Source: Sipunculus nudus
Lineage: Eukaryota; Annelida; Sipuncula; Golfingiida; Sipunculidae
Reading direction: 5' to 3'
Length of the DNA: 64,000 bases
Assembly: GCA_026874595.1 (NCBI GenBank)
Contig: CM049322.1
Span: 55,154,386-55,218,385 of the forward strand
Shown here: piece after piece, positions 13,623-26,105 of the stretch
Numbering within the stretch: position 1 is the stretch's first letter
Layout of the letters: each line of letters starts with the position of its first letter
The notes under the pieces: generated by a model
The model's database searches: none
What the model was told of the DNA's origin: nothing
What the model saw: the letters and a program-made list of their open reading frames with translations, nothing else
Translations under genes and position numbers: made by a program

Positions 13623-13672
<50 letters not shown>
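13418..13672. repeat. Two (TA)n arrays with AT-rich spacer
   Basis: TA arrays at 13418-13474 and 13572-13672, the second interrupted by gtatgtatgta. The spacer is mostly TA-like as well. Confidence 0.95.
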
Positions 13673-13674
<2 letters not shown>

Positions 13675-13699
13675 AAATATACATTCCAGTGTTTGAAAT

Positions 13700-15150
13700 T
13701 CCTATTTGATTCTGCAAAAGGAGGTCCCCATGTTTTTACCTAATTTATTTATTCAGCAGATCCGTTATACCACGATGACATGATAAGGCCTAAAGCGATT
13801 ACCCATGATGACATCACAAGATCAGTCTGGAACATTCCATGTAGCCGCGATCATTTCCTAAAAATATTTGTTACAGAAAATGTTTGTATCTGATGACAAT
13901 TTGAACAAGCTCCCTTTGGAGCATCACCGCGAGAGTTCCCCTGTTCAGGCTCACGATTTTATTTTCAGTAGCAAAGTTATTTACAAGTTGCGTGTTTTAC
14001 ATGAATTTCACTTACACGTTGGTTGGGAACATCGCATGACTAGTGGTTTTTAATTACACCTGCAGTACTCAATGTAAGTGTTTTATCGCTATTTTCCATG
14101 CACTTCTGTCGTAAGAATCCACGCCAGGCTGAGAGAAACCAAATGACTTGGCTGTTACCTTAAGTGTGCTGGCTAAGTAAGCAACATGTAATCAGAAACT
14201 TTGAAATGCCAGTCAAGTGGTGATTTTGGATTTTATTTAGTTATTAAGGTCAAATAATCGTCTAAAACCGTTCAATTGACATTTATGAAAAACCGTGACC
14301 TTATTGTTGTGTAATGTGTACACAAAAAACGTTTCTGACGTTATAGTGTGCGACATTGAAAAAAATATAGCATTTTAATTCAAATGCCAAACCCACGTTG
14401 AATACAAGACCACGTTCTAATTATTACTATTTTATCTTTATATTAACTAAATATTATTAGTTTTACGTTAGTAACATTCTAATTTCGTGTTGGGTCCGAG
14501 TGAAATCTGATTTGAAGCCAAATGGCGGTCAAATCATTTTTGTCCTGGCCCCAATCAGATGTGTTTTTTTAACATTGTTTAATATTATTGACTTGTAATT
14601 TCAGTGAAATTTCTATAAAGTGTGCACTTTTTGAACTGGGCCGAATTGCCGTCATTTTAGAGGTGCCTACTTTATAATAATGCCTCATGAAAAATAATGA
14701 GAAGGGGAAAAAATGGATTAACCCAAATTGCTTATTATATACAGCGGTGCCCACTTTATGGAGGTGCCCACTAACAGAGCTTCCACTGTAAAAAAAAAAT
14801 CCTACGGTTCGAAAATAAAATAAAATCACATTCAAACATTCAAACATTCTATGACTGCTCGGGACAAATATGTGTAATGGAATTCTGTCTACACACATAC
14901 ACTTTATATGCAACACATATAAACACATTATATTCACATATGAGCACTCATATAGCAATGTCTCTAGTAAGTGTCGTCCTAACGAGTATGACATGAAATG
15001 AACGCATGCAACTTTACATATTTGGCGAGCTCATTAATCAGCATTAGAGTTGATTTCTAAGAAATGATATCACGGGATTGATTTCTAGAAAAGTGGGACA
15101 AACCTACCTTACGCCGTTATGAGATGTGATGTAAACCAGTTAAGACAGGA
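13700..15150. other. Unique AT-rich DNA; possible old DNA-transposon relic at 14590-14790
   Basis: At 14590-14790 a phrase of the type ggtgcccactttat occurs three times in varied form, ending cttccactgtaaaa. It may be a relic of a DNA transposon. A 141-codon minus ORF crosses it and is not considered a gene. Confidence 0.3.
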
Positions 15151-15168
15151 GCTCTAAACACGTTTGTC

Positions 15169-15994
15169 GGTGCCAGTCAGGTTCATGTTAACAGGTGAGC
15201 TCTATCGCTGGCATTGAGGGTGCCCAGACGGATCGTATACCGGGTACACTGACACACAGTGTTAAAAAGTAGAAGCGCAAATCTTGGCTTAAACGCTATG
15301 ACCTCAAATACCTGGGGAGGATACACCGCGACGCCCAAGGAGCGCGTGGGTACTTTAGAACCTGGTCTGTTTCAACCCTTAAAATGCTTTTAACTCTAAA
15401 ATCATTATCACTACAAGTAGTAGCAGTAGTATCATTTTTATTATTATAAGTATTATAATTATTACTATCATAATTTATTATCATTATAATTACTATTAGA
15501 AGTGGTATAAATGGTAGAAATAACAGTAGTAGTTGAAGTATTTGCTGTAAAATTATTATTTTTATTATTATTATAATTATTATTATTAGTTGTAGTAGTA
15601 GTAGTAGTAGTATTGGTATAAGTATTTTCTAAATATCATTATTAGTATTATTATTAGTGTCATTATTTGCATTAATATCATAAGAAGTAGTATTAGCATT
15701 ATTTTTGTCTTATTTAATATTAGTATGATTATTACTATTAGTATTATCATTAGTATTTTTTAATTATATTTCCGCTTATCGTGCTTAACAGTTTATTGCT
15801 ACATTGGAGAGACATAGCCGTCTATCAAGATGGATCGATCACGCTGCTTATCTGGTAAAACATTAGGGTTTGTAAATCAGATACTTATATAGGTTCGGGG
15901 TCAGGTTCTGTGCCCTCTCTCTGTCCCTGTAAAAAAATCTTCCCAAATATATCTTTATCATTTGTCACCGTGTCTTATCCCTAACAACGCATGT
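15169..15994. repeat. 826-bp tandem duplication, unit 1
   Basis: Begins ggtgccagtcaggttcatgt and includes tcgtataccgggtacactga and acacacagtgttaaaaagta, then a long tract of ATT/TAG/TAT triplets (15400-15770), then agatggatcgatcacgc and tgccctctctctgtc. Each block recurs in the same order 826 bp downstream. Divergence is substantial except in the first 120 bp. Confidence 0.88.
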
Positions 15995-16880
15995 AGGTGC
16001 CAACCAGTACATGTAAACAAGCAAGCTCTATCGCTGGCATAGAGGGTGCCCAGACGTATCGTATACCGGGTACACTGACACACAGTGTTAAAAAGTAGAA
16101 GCGCAAATCTTGGCTTTAATGCTATGACCTCAAACAAGGGGGGGGGGGGGGGGGGGGCATCCACCGCGACTGCCAAGGATAGCGATGGTTCTTTAGATTC
16201 TAGCCTGTTTCAACTGTCAAATTTATGTTTGCCCTTATTTTATTATACCTAATAGCAGAAGCAGTATAGTAGCATTGATATTATTATTATAAATACTAGT
16301 AATAGTAATAATAATATTAGTTGTAGTAGTAACAGTAGACGTAAAATAAGTAGAAGTTGTTTGCCATAAAATTATAATTATAGTGATCACCCTTATTGTA
16401 ATTTTTAGCATTATAATTATCAGTAGAAGTAGTATTAGTAGTAGTAGTAGTAGAAGTAGTAGCAGTCGCAGTAGTTTAGTTGTACCAGAAGTTAATTATT
16501 ATTATTAGTAGTATAGCCACTAGTAGTTATGTTATTAGTATTTTTGTAAATGTTATTATAATTATTATCATAAGTATCATTATTTCCATTTACATCATAA
16601 GTAACAGGATTAACTTTAGTGTTAGTCTTAATATTAGTATTGTTGTTAGTTTTATTATTAGTATTTTTTAATTGTATTTCCTGGTTATTATTTCCGCTCA
16701 TCATGCTTTACATTTGAATGTTTCAAAAAAGAAGCACAGCAATTTATCTAGATGGATCGATGACGCAACTTATTATGTAAATAGTTAATGAATATAAAAC
16801 TGATACGCTATGCCCTCTCTCAGTCTCTGTAATCTTCCCAAATATTTATTTCTCATTTTACACCGTGCCTTGCCCCTTAA
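15995..16880. repeat. 826-bp tandem duplication, unit 2, with (G)20 tract
   Basis: Second copy, starting gtgccaaccagtacatgtaa. The G run at 16138-16157 replaces ctggggagg of unit 1. The triplet-rich part (16260-16670) has independently rearranged ATT/TAG repeats, and the ORFs read through it on both strands are low-complexity artefacts. It ends with agatggatcgatgacgc and tgccctctctcagtctc. Confidence 0.88.
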
Positions 16881-17737
16881 AGCTAATCGGGAAACGGTCT
16901 TGTGAGGTGAACGTTATGACTTACAGGTCCCTGTAAATATTAGAATTTTTCCTGGATTTCCTTTTGGATAGATGCGTGTAAGTAAAATAACATCCCGCGT
17001 TAAAACATCACACAAAGTCGTCAGATATGATATTGGCAGCTTGTACGAACTTGTGTGACGGCAGACCGGAGCTTGTCCGTGATTTAACCTTCACACATAC
17101 ACTTGGTTTGTGTTCTGTTCGGGATCTGTACATGTGCTGTTATACACCCGTCATCCGGTATCCGGGACACCGGTTACATATAAATAAAGGAACGCCTGAG
17201 ACGTCAGTATCTGTCTATTCATTCTGCATGCGGGGATATACTTGACGTCCAGGTTAACCATCCACAGTACACAGGTGTCACCTGGGAAGAGGGGAGAAAA
17301 GACTGCTTCATAAAGAGATTATCAACCCCCGCCCGCAAACACACACATACACACACAGGACATAAAGAACAAAATAATGAAACGGTATAAAACATATGGT
17401 ATTTCCTGTTGTTAAGAGTTATAAAATATGCCACATCAAATTGAGCTTTATGGAAGAAATTAGAAACCCCAAACGAGCCTTTACATCAAATATTGTTATT
17501 GTTGAACATATTTTTGCCCTGAAATTAGAGCGTTTTAAAATAAGGCACCGCTGTATTGACTTAAATAAAAGTGATTTTTTTTTTAATCCTTGTTATGAAA
17601 AACATTCCCCTAATACTGGTCAAACATAGTTCATAATTACATTAAACGCGATATCAAAATATTTTTCACGAGCAGACTTCATTAGACTTTGGTTTTTAAT
17701 ATTGCCATTTTGTATACAAGGCATGTAAATGATGCAT

Positions 17738-17746
17738 ATGTATATA

Positions 17747-17804
<58 letters not shown>
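17738..17804. repeat. (TA)n microsatellite
   Basis: About 65 bp with one early interruption (tatgtata). Confidence 0.96.
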
Positions 17805-17806
<2 letters not shown>

Positions 17807-20425
17807 CAACGTTATTTTATAATGTTTTTGGACACGTGTATAATTTCCAAAACGAATAAACGACCAGTCGCTCTAACGGAATTGCGTCCTCCTTTGAATA
17901 CGTGACAATTGAATCGGGGGAGTATCCAGAATTTATGGGTTTGTTTCCTGGTTCTGGGTGGCTGCACGAATACCTGCCAGTCAAACGGTGTGTGTGTGTG
18001 TTTGTGTGTAGAATTGTTTGATTTTACCCTCAAAACACGAGAAATAATTGCAAGAGCATAACTGACCATTTGTGGAATGAGTAAAAAAATGAGTCAGTTA
18101 TGAACTTATTAATACTTTTCTTAATCATTTGTTTGAAATGTGTAATTCCTTATCTCAAGTTTCTTATTGACGTCTCATGACAGATTATAAGGGATGTCTC
18201 AAGACAGATCACTATGTATGAATTGTTGCAGAAGAGAGTATACCGTGATAAAACTTGATTGATATGTTCATGTTTTTATATTATTTTCCTATAATCTGTA
18301 AAATTTTATCTGAAATCGGAAGCGGGAGGGGAATGGCTCCTTTGGCATCCCCTTTAACTACGTCCCTGATTCAATGATAACCGTTTTATAAAACAACGGT
18401 TCTGTATGTGACAGTATACCTGTGTACTTAATATAAGGTGATTATGTGTTTATCAAATATTTGCTCAATCTGGATATAAAGAATTATCCTATATAAAAAA
18501 ACCTCTTTATTCCGAGAAAGAATGTCAGACATGAAATATTAGCCATACACCGTGTGTCGTCTGTTTCCAGTACGTCTGTCGGGGAAAAACTAAGGCGAAT
18601 TAGCAAATTTGGACGTGAACCAATCACAATAAAAATAATAAGAGGCAAAACCAATGACAGTCGAGTTATAAGAATGATGCACTCTGTCGGCTGTAAAGGT
18701 CACAATGATCAGTGACTTTTGAGTATTATTAACTCCAATTCACGTTCAGAAGTGCTCAACAATAGATACAATAAGGTGTTCTTAAAAACACCTGATAGAG
18801 CAGCATTTTGTGCAAAGGTACCTATTTTGTCATGCAGGAAGCCATTTTCCTGTTGTTTAGGATGTGATGTTTTTGCTTAGTCCACACTTCTCGTATTTCC
18901 AGCGTGGCTTTACCTCAATGTGCGGCACATATGTATGGCATACGTTTATAAAAAAACATGATACGACCCAACAGTCCTTTATATATTACAAAGAAATTGC
19001 ATTTTTTAAAAGTCTTATGTCAAATCAACAGATAAATTAATATAGAAATGTATTTAATTATATTCAAAAATTCTTAGTAGGGGTGACTTGTGAAATGTAA
19101 TTAACATAAGACTTTTCTGAGCGAATTAATTCCTGTTTAAATTTCCCGAAATGCGTCGGAAAATCTGACTTAATTCCGAGCTATCATCCCAAATAGCATT
19201 AGGCGGGTTCATATCTTTTTTTTATTTATATACCGACAAAGAATACCACATTAATTATGTTTCACAAACAGTATCCATCGTCTGTTTCCTGTATGGCGGT
19301 AAGTAGGTAAATAAGAAATGATGAGTCAGCAAGTTGGACACGCACCAATACACAATAAATAATACAAGACCACAGACAAGTGACGGTAAGTTTATGTGAC
19401 GGATGTACTGTTAGAGACGGGCTGTCGGCGGTATCTGATGTCACGTGATGCTTCCAAAATAACAAAGGCTAAGGGTAACCACAAATCAAAATGTATCGGC
19501 ACAACATGCTTTAGGGTGTTGTTATAAGCATATCTTGATATATATTTGTGCGAGAGACAGAGAGAGAGACAAAAAGCAGAGAAACAGAGAGAGAATGTTT
19601 ATGCAAAGGAAGTATAAGTCGTATTATATCCAGAAACTGTAATGGGAGTTCATATTGAATATATGTAAGCACTGGGCCAGGATGGACAGCTGTAATTAAG
19701 TAAAAAAAAATCACTCACTACACCAGGGTCGTTAAGGGTCACTTTTGTGAGTGGGTTTATACAATAACCAGACTAAATCAATAGTGTTCCAGTTCCTGAA
19801 ACTGGTTATCTCTTTTTACCAACCCAGTTAGTAAGGAAGCGGGTTATCAAAAGAGAAGTAAGACAGCAGGTTACGATCCACCTACAGTTACCGTGAATAT
19901 GAGTAGAAGAGGGCTTTCAGGTTGTAATGTGGATCAGCTTATATCAACAACATACCAGTCCCCCTCCCCCTGATTTCTCACAATCGGTTCGTACTAAAAC
20001 TAGTTTGCTAAACCAACAGTAAGTGCATGAATCGTTCAATATTGAATATCGTAGATGGAACGTATCCAGATAATTGTCTAAACCAACACAGTACTTCTTT
20101 TCCTAATCCCAATCTATTTTCGTCAGCATTAGTGTACGGAGACTAGAATGTCAATACACAGCGAAAAAGGTCACTTTAATGATTTAAAGACCGAACTTAA
20201 TTGAATAAACAGGTGCAGTTTAAACTGGTACAGGGGAATCCGGTTAAGTAAACCACCGCCTGGTAGTCCATTTATTGTGTCACGAGAGGCGAAACTTTCG
20301 GTTTCAAAGGTTATTGATTCTTAAGGCTTTATATTTTTAAACTTTGCAAATGTATTATTACTTATTTCATTGAAAGTTTTATTTTTTTTTAGTAAAACAT
20401 TAACTCCGACATAGAGTTATAAGTA

Positions 20426-20427
<2 letters not shown>
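17805..20427. other. Unique AT-rich DNA, no gene seen
   Basis: Short GT run (17986-18008) and GA-rich patch (19553-19594). Nothing else recognised. Confidence 0.55.

Positions 20428-20481
<54 letters not shown>
20428..20481. repeat. (TA)n microsatellite
   Basis: About 54 bp of TA. Confidence 0.96.
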
Positions 20482-20484
<3 letters not shown>

Positions 20485-23400
20485 TATTGGAGAGAGTCAA
20501 ACATCAGATCTCTTCACTGTATCATACAATTACTACGATCTGCCATGAAACATTCTCACGCACAATGATGAGGCCTTAGCTATTAATTTTTGATGACAAG
20601 CTGTAGAGAGCTGGGACCGTAAACAGCCCTTGATTAACTGCCAAAGCTAAGAGCTGGACAAGGCAAAGTGATAAATATCCCTCTCAGCATAAGCACAATG
20701 TTGCTCCAGGGCGACCATACAGATTATTAACTGCCTAAGCCATTGACTGACACTTATGAACATTCATATGGTATGTGTACCATTTTCCTATTAACCGATG
20801 TCTTCGCGTTGCATTTATTTTACTCCTCATCCTGCCCATTACACAAGTCAAGAGTTAACTATCTCCAACATTACTTAAAATGAGGTAGTCACCGTTGATT
20901 TGGCGCAGTATCTATTTTACGTCCCGTAAAAGTACACTCTGTTCCCAGCGAATATACCTTGCAATTCTTCAGGCCTCCTTCGCTTTAACCGCTGATTTGT
21001 ATAACAATACTTGGATGATTCTACACCAGGGCCTGCATAGGGCCAAAGATTGTCGTCAGACCAATGAAAGCGTGGTATTCCATTGTGCATCAAGCTAATG
21101 AGAGCGGGATGTCGCTGGTTTGCAACTTGGGTACCTCACTGTCATTGGTCTGATTAAAATTTGTTGTCCTGTGCCAACCCTGACGGGGAAATCTTGCTGT
21201 ACAAAACAGCGGCTGAAACGAAGGAGAAATAGAACAGCTTCAGTATATAACTACTTCATGCGGAGTCAAAGCATCTTGATTATCTATTTGAAAATATAAT
21301 GTCCTGGTCTTTAATCCTTGATTTCGTACGAGGTTGTGTTTCTTGGTAGTTTTGGTGACCACCTACAACTGAATTTCATATAAATATATGCCAGTTGGTT
21401 TCTCTTTTAAGAAGCAAACTTTTTAATATAGTAGAAAAGCTTCACGGTCTTCTCACCTGATGAGTTTCGGCGACTCACGACTTTAAGATGTCTGGGCTGT
21501 GGGCGGCGCGATATTGATGCCGCGCCCGGCCAGCGATACCTATAATTGTATTTCGTCATTATAAATGTACATCATAAAAAACATGACGAACTGTACAGAC
21601 ATTACGTATTCATACGTATCGACAAATTGATGTCCAATATTCATGTGTTCTAGGCGCCACGAAATCTAGCTATCTATCATGTACCAAGGCACCAAATGTG
21701 AATGAACCCAAAACATTTTCTAAATTTTTATTTTACCTATTTTCTCAAACTTAGGGGTCGTGAACTGCCTTTGTGTTTGTTCGTATACTCTTTGTACAGT
21801 TGGAATTTTAAGTGACGTAAGATTATTGCTTGATAGTAATACCGTAATAGGACCTGTGTTGCTGCACACAGTATTCTTCATTTTTCATTTTGAGTCCAGC
21901 TGGCTTTCTCAATTAATCCTTTCTTGAGTATTCTATCTTTTCCCTGTTTAGGGGTATTGTTACTTTTTTTAAATTTTCTTTTGATTACTGACAAAATCAT
22001 TAAAACTAACTTATGAAAGACACGTCCGTAAAGCCTGCAATATCTATGTGTTCGCTGTACTGCCTGGCACCTTTTGCCAAACGCATTTACCATTTACTAC
22101 TGTAGAACCTCAAATATCTGAATATATGGGGGGATAAACAAGTTTTTTCGGATAAATGAGGTAAACTAGTTTGAGATTAACTATACTAATTAATATACTA
22201 CAAGTACGCGTGGGCAGATCAACCTTTCATTAACGTTGTCTCATCAGGACAGTTTGTCTTTAATCTTACTTTTTTTACCCAAAAAATGAGCAAATCACAC
22301 ATTTCCCGAGTTTCGTATTTCTTTAATTGTACTTAGTAGATGTAAATTTCATTATTAAAATGTTACGGTTCTAATGTGATTTGAACCAGCTTAATATCAG
22401 CGAACCGTTCCTTGAAACTGCACCGGTACCTTGGAGGATATATGTTGAATCGAACGTTAATCAAGCCACCACCTGTGTGAAGCTAATGATATGCTCCCGA
22501 GGCCCCGGAAATCTTGCGCTTCTAAAGAAGCTACTGACTTTCCCGCTGCCTGCTTGTCCGTTTATGATACACTGTGGCACCAGATGGCAGGTCTGTTAAA
22601 AAAACTACTGATGTGACTAGCAGCCAATCAAATGCCAGTCAACAAACACTCGACAGGCATCATGGCTCCGCCCAGAGCTGCGCTTCATGCGCCACTTGAT
22701 GCAAAACAGTTTAATGGTTACACTTAGTGAAGTCAAATTTTAATAGCTCCCTCTGCCTTTTCGCATCATCGACCGATTCGATAATGACATTACAACTATG
22801 TTAGCGTAGCCATGTATCCATTTTCGGAAAAACTGAAATCAGCCAGCGAGGTGTGCACGGAGCCTATGTTGTTTCATTTCGTTGGAATTACAGCTCACCG
22901 GCCGGGCATCCTATGTACACGAGGACCTTTGCAACCACGTGCGGGGCCATTTTCTCTGAGCCCGTGGCCTGTTCAAACGGTTGCCGGGGCGATGAGCTGT
23001 CACTCAAAATGATATGAACAACATTTTGAAAACCCTTTTTCCTTCCAGCATAGGGTCTCATCTGAATGGACGAAACTACAGTGCTCCCCTCTGGTGTAGC
23101 GATTAAGGATACGAGGTCAAAACAAACAGCGCTTAAGATATAGGTAGTAGGCCTATAGGTAAAGCGCTGTGTAAAGAGCGTAAGCTAATGAACGACGTTG
23201 AAATTGACGCTGTTAGCAGTACAGCTACATTAATGCACTTTGAATCATAACATTGAAATTTTGTACCTAAAAAAACTGTTGTTGTATAGCTAATACAGTG
23301 AAAGGTGTCAGGATCCCATAGCTTACTTTTGTGTCCAGTACACTATAGGTGTTAGTAATGCATTTGTGCGGTTTTTTTTTTGTTGTAAATTTTCACAATT

Positions 23401-23986
23401 CAATATCTTCTCACTCATGTAACACACGCTTCAGGCTTCATGACCTCTGTGTTGATTTAGGGCCCAGATGTTTTCTTGGAAATAAGGCTAGACCATATAT
23501 TACTTTCACTGATACAATTTAAGAACTTGTCTAGCGACACGAAAATATGATTGTGCTGAGGATGAGGGTTTATGCTCACCGCATTGTGGATTCTCAAGTA
23601 AGCGAAATGTACAGATTAAAAAGTATATTTACCGGAGTCCATGTTACCGGAGTTACCTATTTTGATCCCATAAAATCCTTTAAAAATTTGGATATGATAT
23701 CGATAAAAGATCATCTAGCCCAGCCGATAACAGCTCTGAAAGAATTTTTTTTCTGATCCTACACTATCCATATATAAATTTTTTTTTTTAGTTGAGGTTA
23801 ACGACAAAACAAATCAACTTACGTAAAATAACGGTCGCAACGTTAAAAATTTAAATGAAAACAAGTCATAATAAAATTAATTTACATATAATATGGATGA
23901 TGAAAATAGCGATACTGGGAAAAATCAAGGAAGACGCGACAGAAAAATCGTCTGGTCCCGTGGGTGTCCGCTATACAGGGATTTCA

Positions 23987-23988
<2 letters not shown>
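20482..23988. other. Unique DNA, no gene seen
   Basis: GC-richer islets near 22380-22700 and 22840-23000 hold short ORFs without recognisable motifs. A short inverted repeat is listed separately. Confidence 0.5.
21056..21153. repeat. Short inverted repeat pair, 98 bp overall
   Basis: TCAGACCAATGA at 21056-21067 and TCATTGGTCTGA at 21142-21153 are perfect 12-bp inverted repeats. It could be a minute MITE relic or chance; no target duplication. Confidence 0.3.
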
Positions 23989-24054
<66 letters not shown>

Positions 24055-24074
24055 TTATATATATATATATATAT
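23989..24074. repeat. (TA)n microsatellite, long
   Basis: About 85 bp, broken once by tttattt. Confidence 0.96.
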
Positions 24075-24300
24075 GACAACTGATGTAATATCTAGTAAAT
24101 TAACTAGGTGTCTAGAGTAAATATTATAAGGTCATATTTTATTACTATTTCTGTGCTCATTCCACTCTAATTCTTCATCATAGCTATTCGAGGAGACGAA
24201 GTATTTATAATATTTACCACTGGATCTGAAGCTTGTTGGCTTTGTCTCCTAGTAGTTTTAAGCAAGACGTAATGATTGGATTTTGATGAACCTGACTGAG

Positions 24301-24303
<3 letters not shown>

Positions 24304-24365
<62 letters not shown>
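24304..24365. repeat. (TA)n microsatellite
   Basis: About 62 bp of TA, 230 bp from the previous array. Confidence 0.96.
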
Positions 24366-24369
<4 letters not shown>

Positions 24370-24838
24370 CAGGTGTTATGCCATTGTTGCATACGGTTTT
24401 ACCTTTGTCCGGGCCGATAGTCACTAGAATAAATAGGAATTATAGCGGTGGTTTTGTTCACCTGTGACTCGAATTGATGATCCGTGAAACACAGGAAGAT
24501 TTTATTAAAATCTGGCGATAGTCTGTCTGTTCCATCTAAACAAAACAGTTTGGTATTCTTTCCTTTTTTTCCACTGGTCTGGCCTTGTCTGCACATCTAG
24601 CTATATTTAACTAATAGGATATGGTTTTATCTAAGAAAAACGAGAATCATACACAACATACATATAAACGTCAGGCAGGTCGTTACCACTTCTTGCCCCG
24701 CCAGGGTATATACAATCAGTAGCCCTGAATTCTCAGGGAGAGTGGTTTTTATAATCAGACGATCAACCACCTGCAGTAACAGGTTAACGTGTACTTATGT
24801 CGGTGTGGCTCCATGCTCCCTGCCTTGGTGCTAAGATA

Positions 24839-24856
24839 CAATATATATATATATAA

Positions 24857-24909
<53 letters not shown>
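24839..24909. repeat. (TA)n microsatellite, interrupted
   Basis: TA with two taaat interruptions, about 70 bp. Confidence 0.95.
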
Positions 24910-24913
<4 letters not shown>

Positions 24914-25186
24914 CATATGAAAATGTACCTTCCTTTCGAGAGTGGTATGTGACTTTTTTATTGCTTTTTATACAGGATTTTATTAAGTATCAAACACTTG
25001 TGTATCATCACATTCGCTGCCCAACCAAATATTCCCCCAGTGCCAGGGCCTGCAACAGTCTCGTGGGTCCGGATGAGTAAGTTCTAGGTGTGAAAAGCTG
25101 ACAACGAAGGTGTGAAGTCCACCTGGTCCAAGGGCCATAAAACTTGCCTGAGGTGTTATGCACAGAATGATGTCATAACCCTGTTC

Positions 25187-25208
25187 GGCCTAATTAGCTA
25201 ATTAGGCC
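25187..25208. repeat. 22-bp perfect palindrome
   Basis: ggcctaattagctaattagg plus cc reads the same on both strands. It could bind a dimeric homeodomain-like factor (TAATTA core) or be chance. Confidence 0.6.
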
Positions 25209-25266
25209 TACAGCCAGAAAGGACTTCAAAGGAAACAAGCGCGCAAAACAGATACGCCCTCACATG

Positions 25267-25269
<3 letters not shown>

Positions 25270-25360
<91 letters not shown>
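25270..25360. repeat. (TA)n(GA)n compound microsatellite
   Basis: TA 25270-25300 passes into GA 25301-25360, the same order as at 2908. Confidence 0.96.
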
Positions 25361-25365
<5 letters not shown>

Positions 25366-25688
25366 CAACCGATTTTCATATTCCCGAATTTCTTTAAGTC
25401 TTGTACCACTTAACAATTGCATTACAATGCAAAAAACAAAGAATTAAAAAAATATGATTTTATATTTATATGATTGTGTCATAAACACACCTCTCAGAAT
25501 GCTGAGTTGGTTATTTAGGAAGATGATTTATGAAATTGGCAAATTTGCGGAAATCTAGATGATGCTAGAAGCTTTTACCAGTGCCATTATGGGATTCACA
25601 TTATTTCTGTTAATTGAGAGATAAGTCAGAATTGTCACATCTATTCCGAATCTACCAGAAAATAAGCTATTTCAAGCAGTCACTCCTT

Positions 25689-25863
25689 AAAGGGGCTCTC
25701 GCACCTATCCATGTTTTCCTTCCGCACCTTTACCCGCTTCCGTCATCCCTCGTCCGTCAAATTCGAGTCAGTTAAAAATACATATATAGGGCATTCACAT
25801 CTATCCGCTTCTGCACCGTCTCACCGTCAGCACAAATCGGTCTGGGACCGATACACGATGGAA

Positions 25864-25932
<69 letters not shown>

Positions 25933-26105
25933 TACGTGAAAGATAATAGTGTATTGTATATGAAACGATGATAAGTGCGGGTGCGGACGGCAAAAATAAA
26001 ACGCGGGTAGGTGTGCATAGAGACGTCGGATGGCGGACGAGGGATGACGGAAGCGGGTGCGGAAGGAAGGAAAAAAAAAACGGATAGGTTTGAGCGAGGC
26101 TTTAT
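25689..26105. mobile_element. Inverted-repeat element (MITE-like) containing a TA array
   Basis: The left end (25691-25762, starting aaaggggctctcgcaccta) and the reverse complement of the right end (26020-26103, starting aaagcctcgctcaaaccta) match over roughly 70 bp. The match includes an almost identical run, cgcttccgtcatccctcgtc. A 60-bp TA array sits inside. No convincing target duplication was found. The outermost bases AAGCCTCG resemble the terminus of the element at 40280, suggesting related families. Confidence 0.55.
25866..25928. repeat. (TA)n array inside an inverted-repeat element
   Basis: About 63 bp of TA in the interior of the element at 25689-26105. Confidence 0.96.

Noticed and set aside
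14569-14994. 141-codon minus ORF
   Set aside because: It crosses a degenerate DNA repeat (ggtgcccactttat phrases), has no domain, and has low-complexity hydrophobic composition typical of AT-rich chance ORFs.
16480-16704. Asn/Thr- and Ile/Ser-rich ORFs
   Set aside because: Translations of ATT/TAG triplet tracts inside the 826-bp duplication.
21457-21480. Hammerhead ribozyme (ctgatgag followed by cgactcacgac)
   Set aside because: The conserved GAAA is not present in the right place and flanking stems I and III could not be formed.
22240-22265. Second hammerhead-like ctgatgag on the minus strand
   Set aside because: Stem II and the GAAA core do not fit a closed hammerhead fold.
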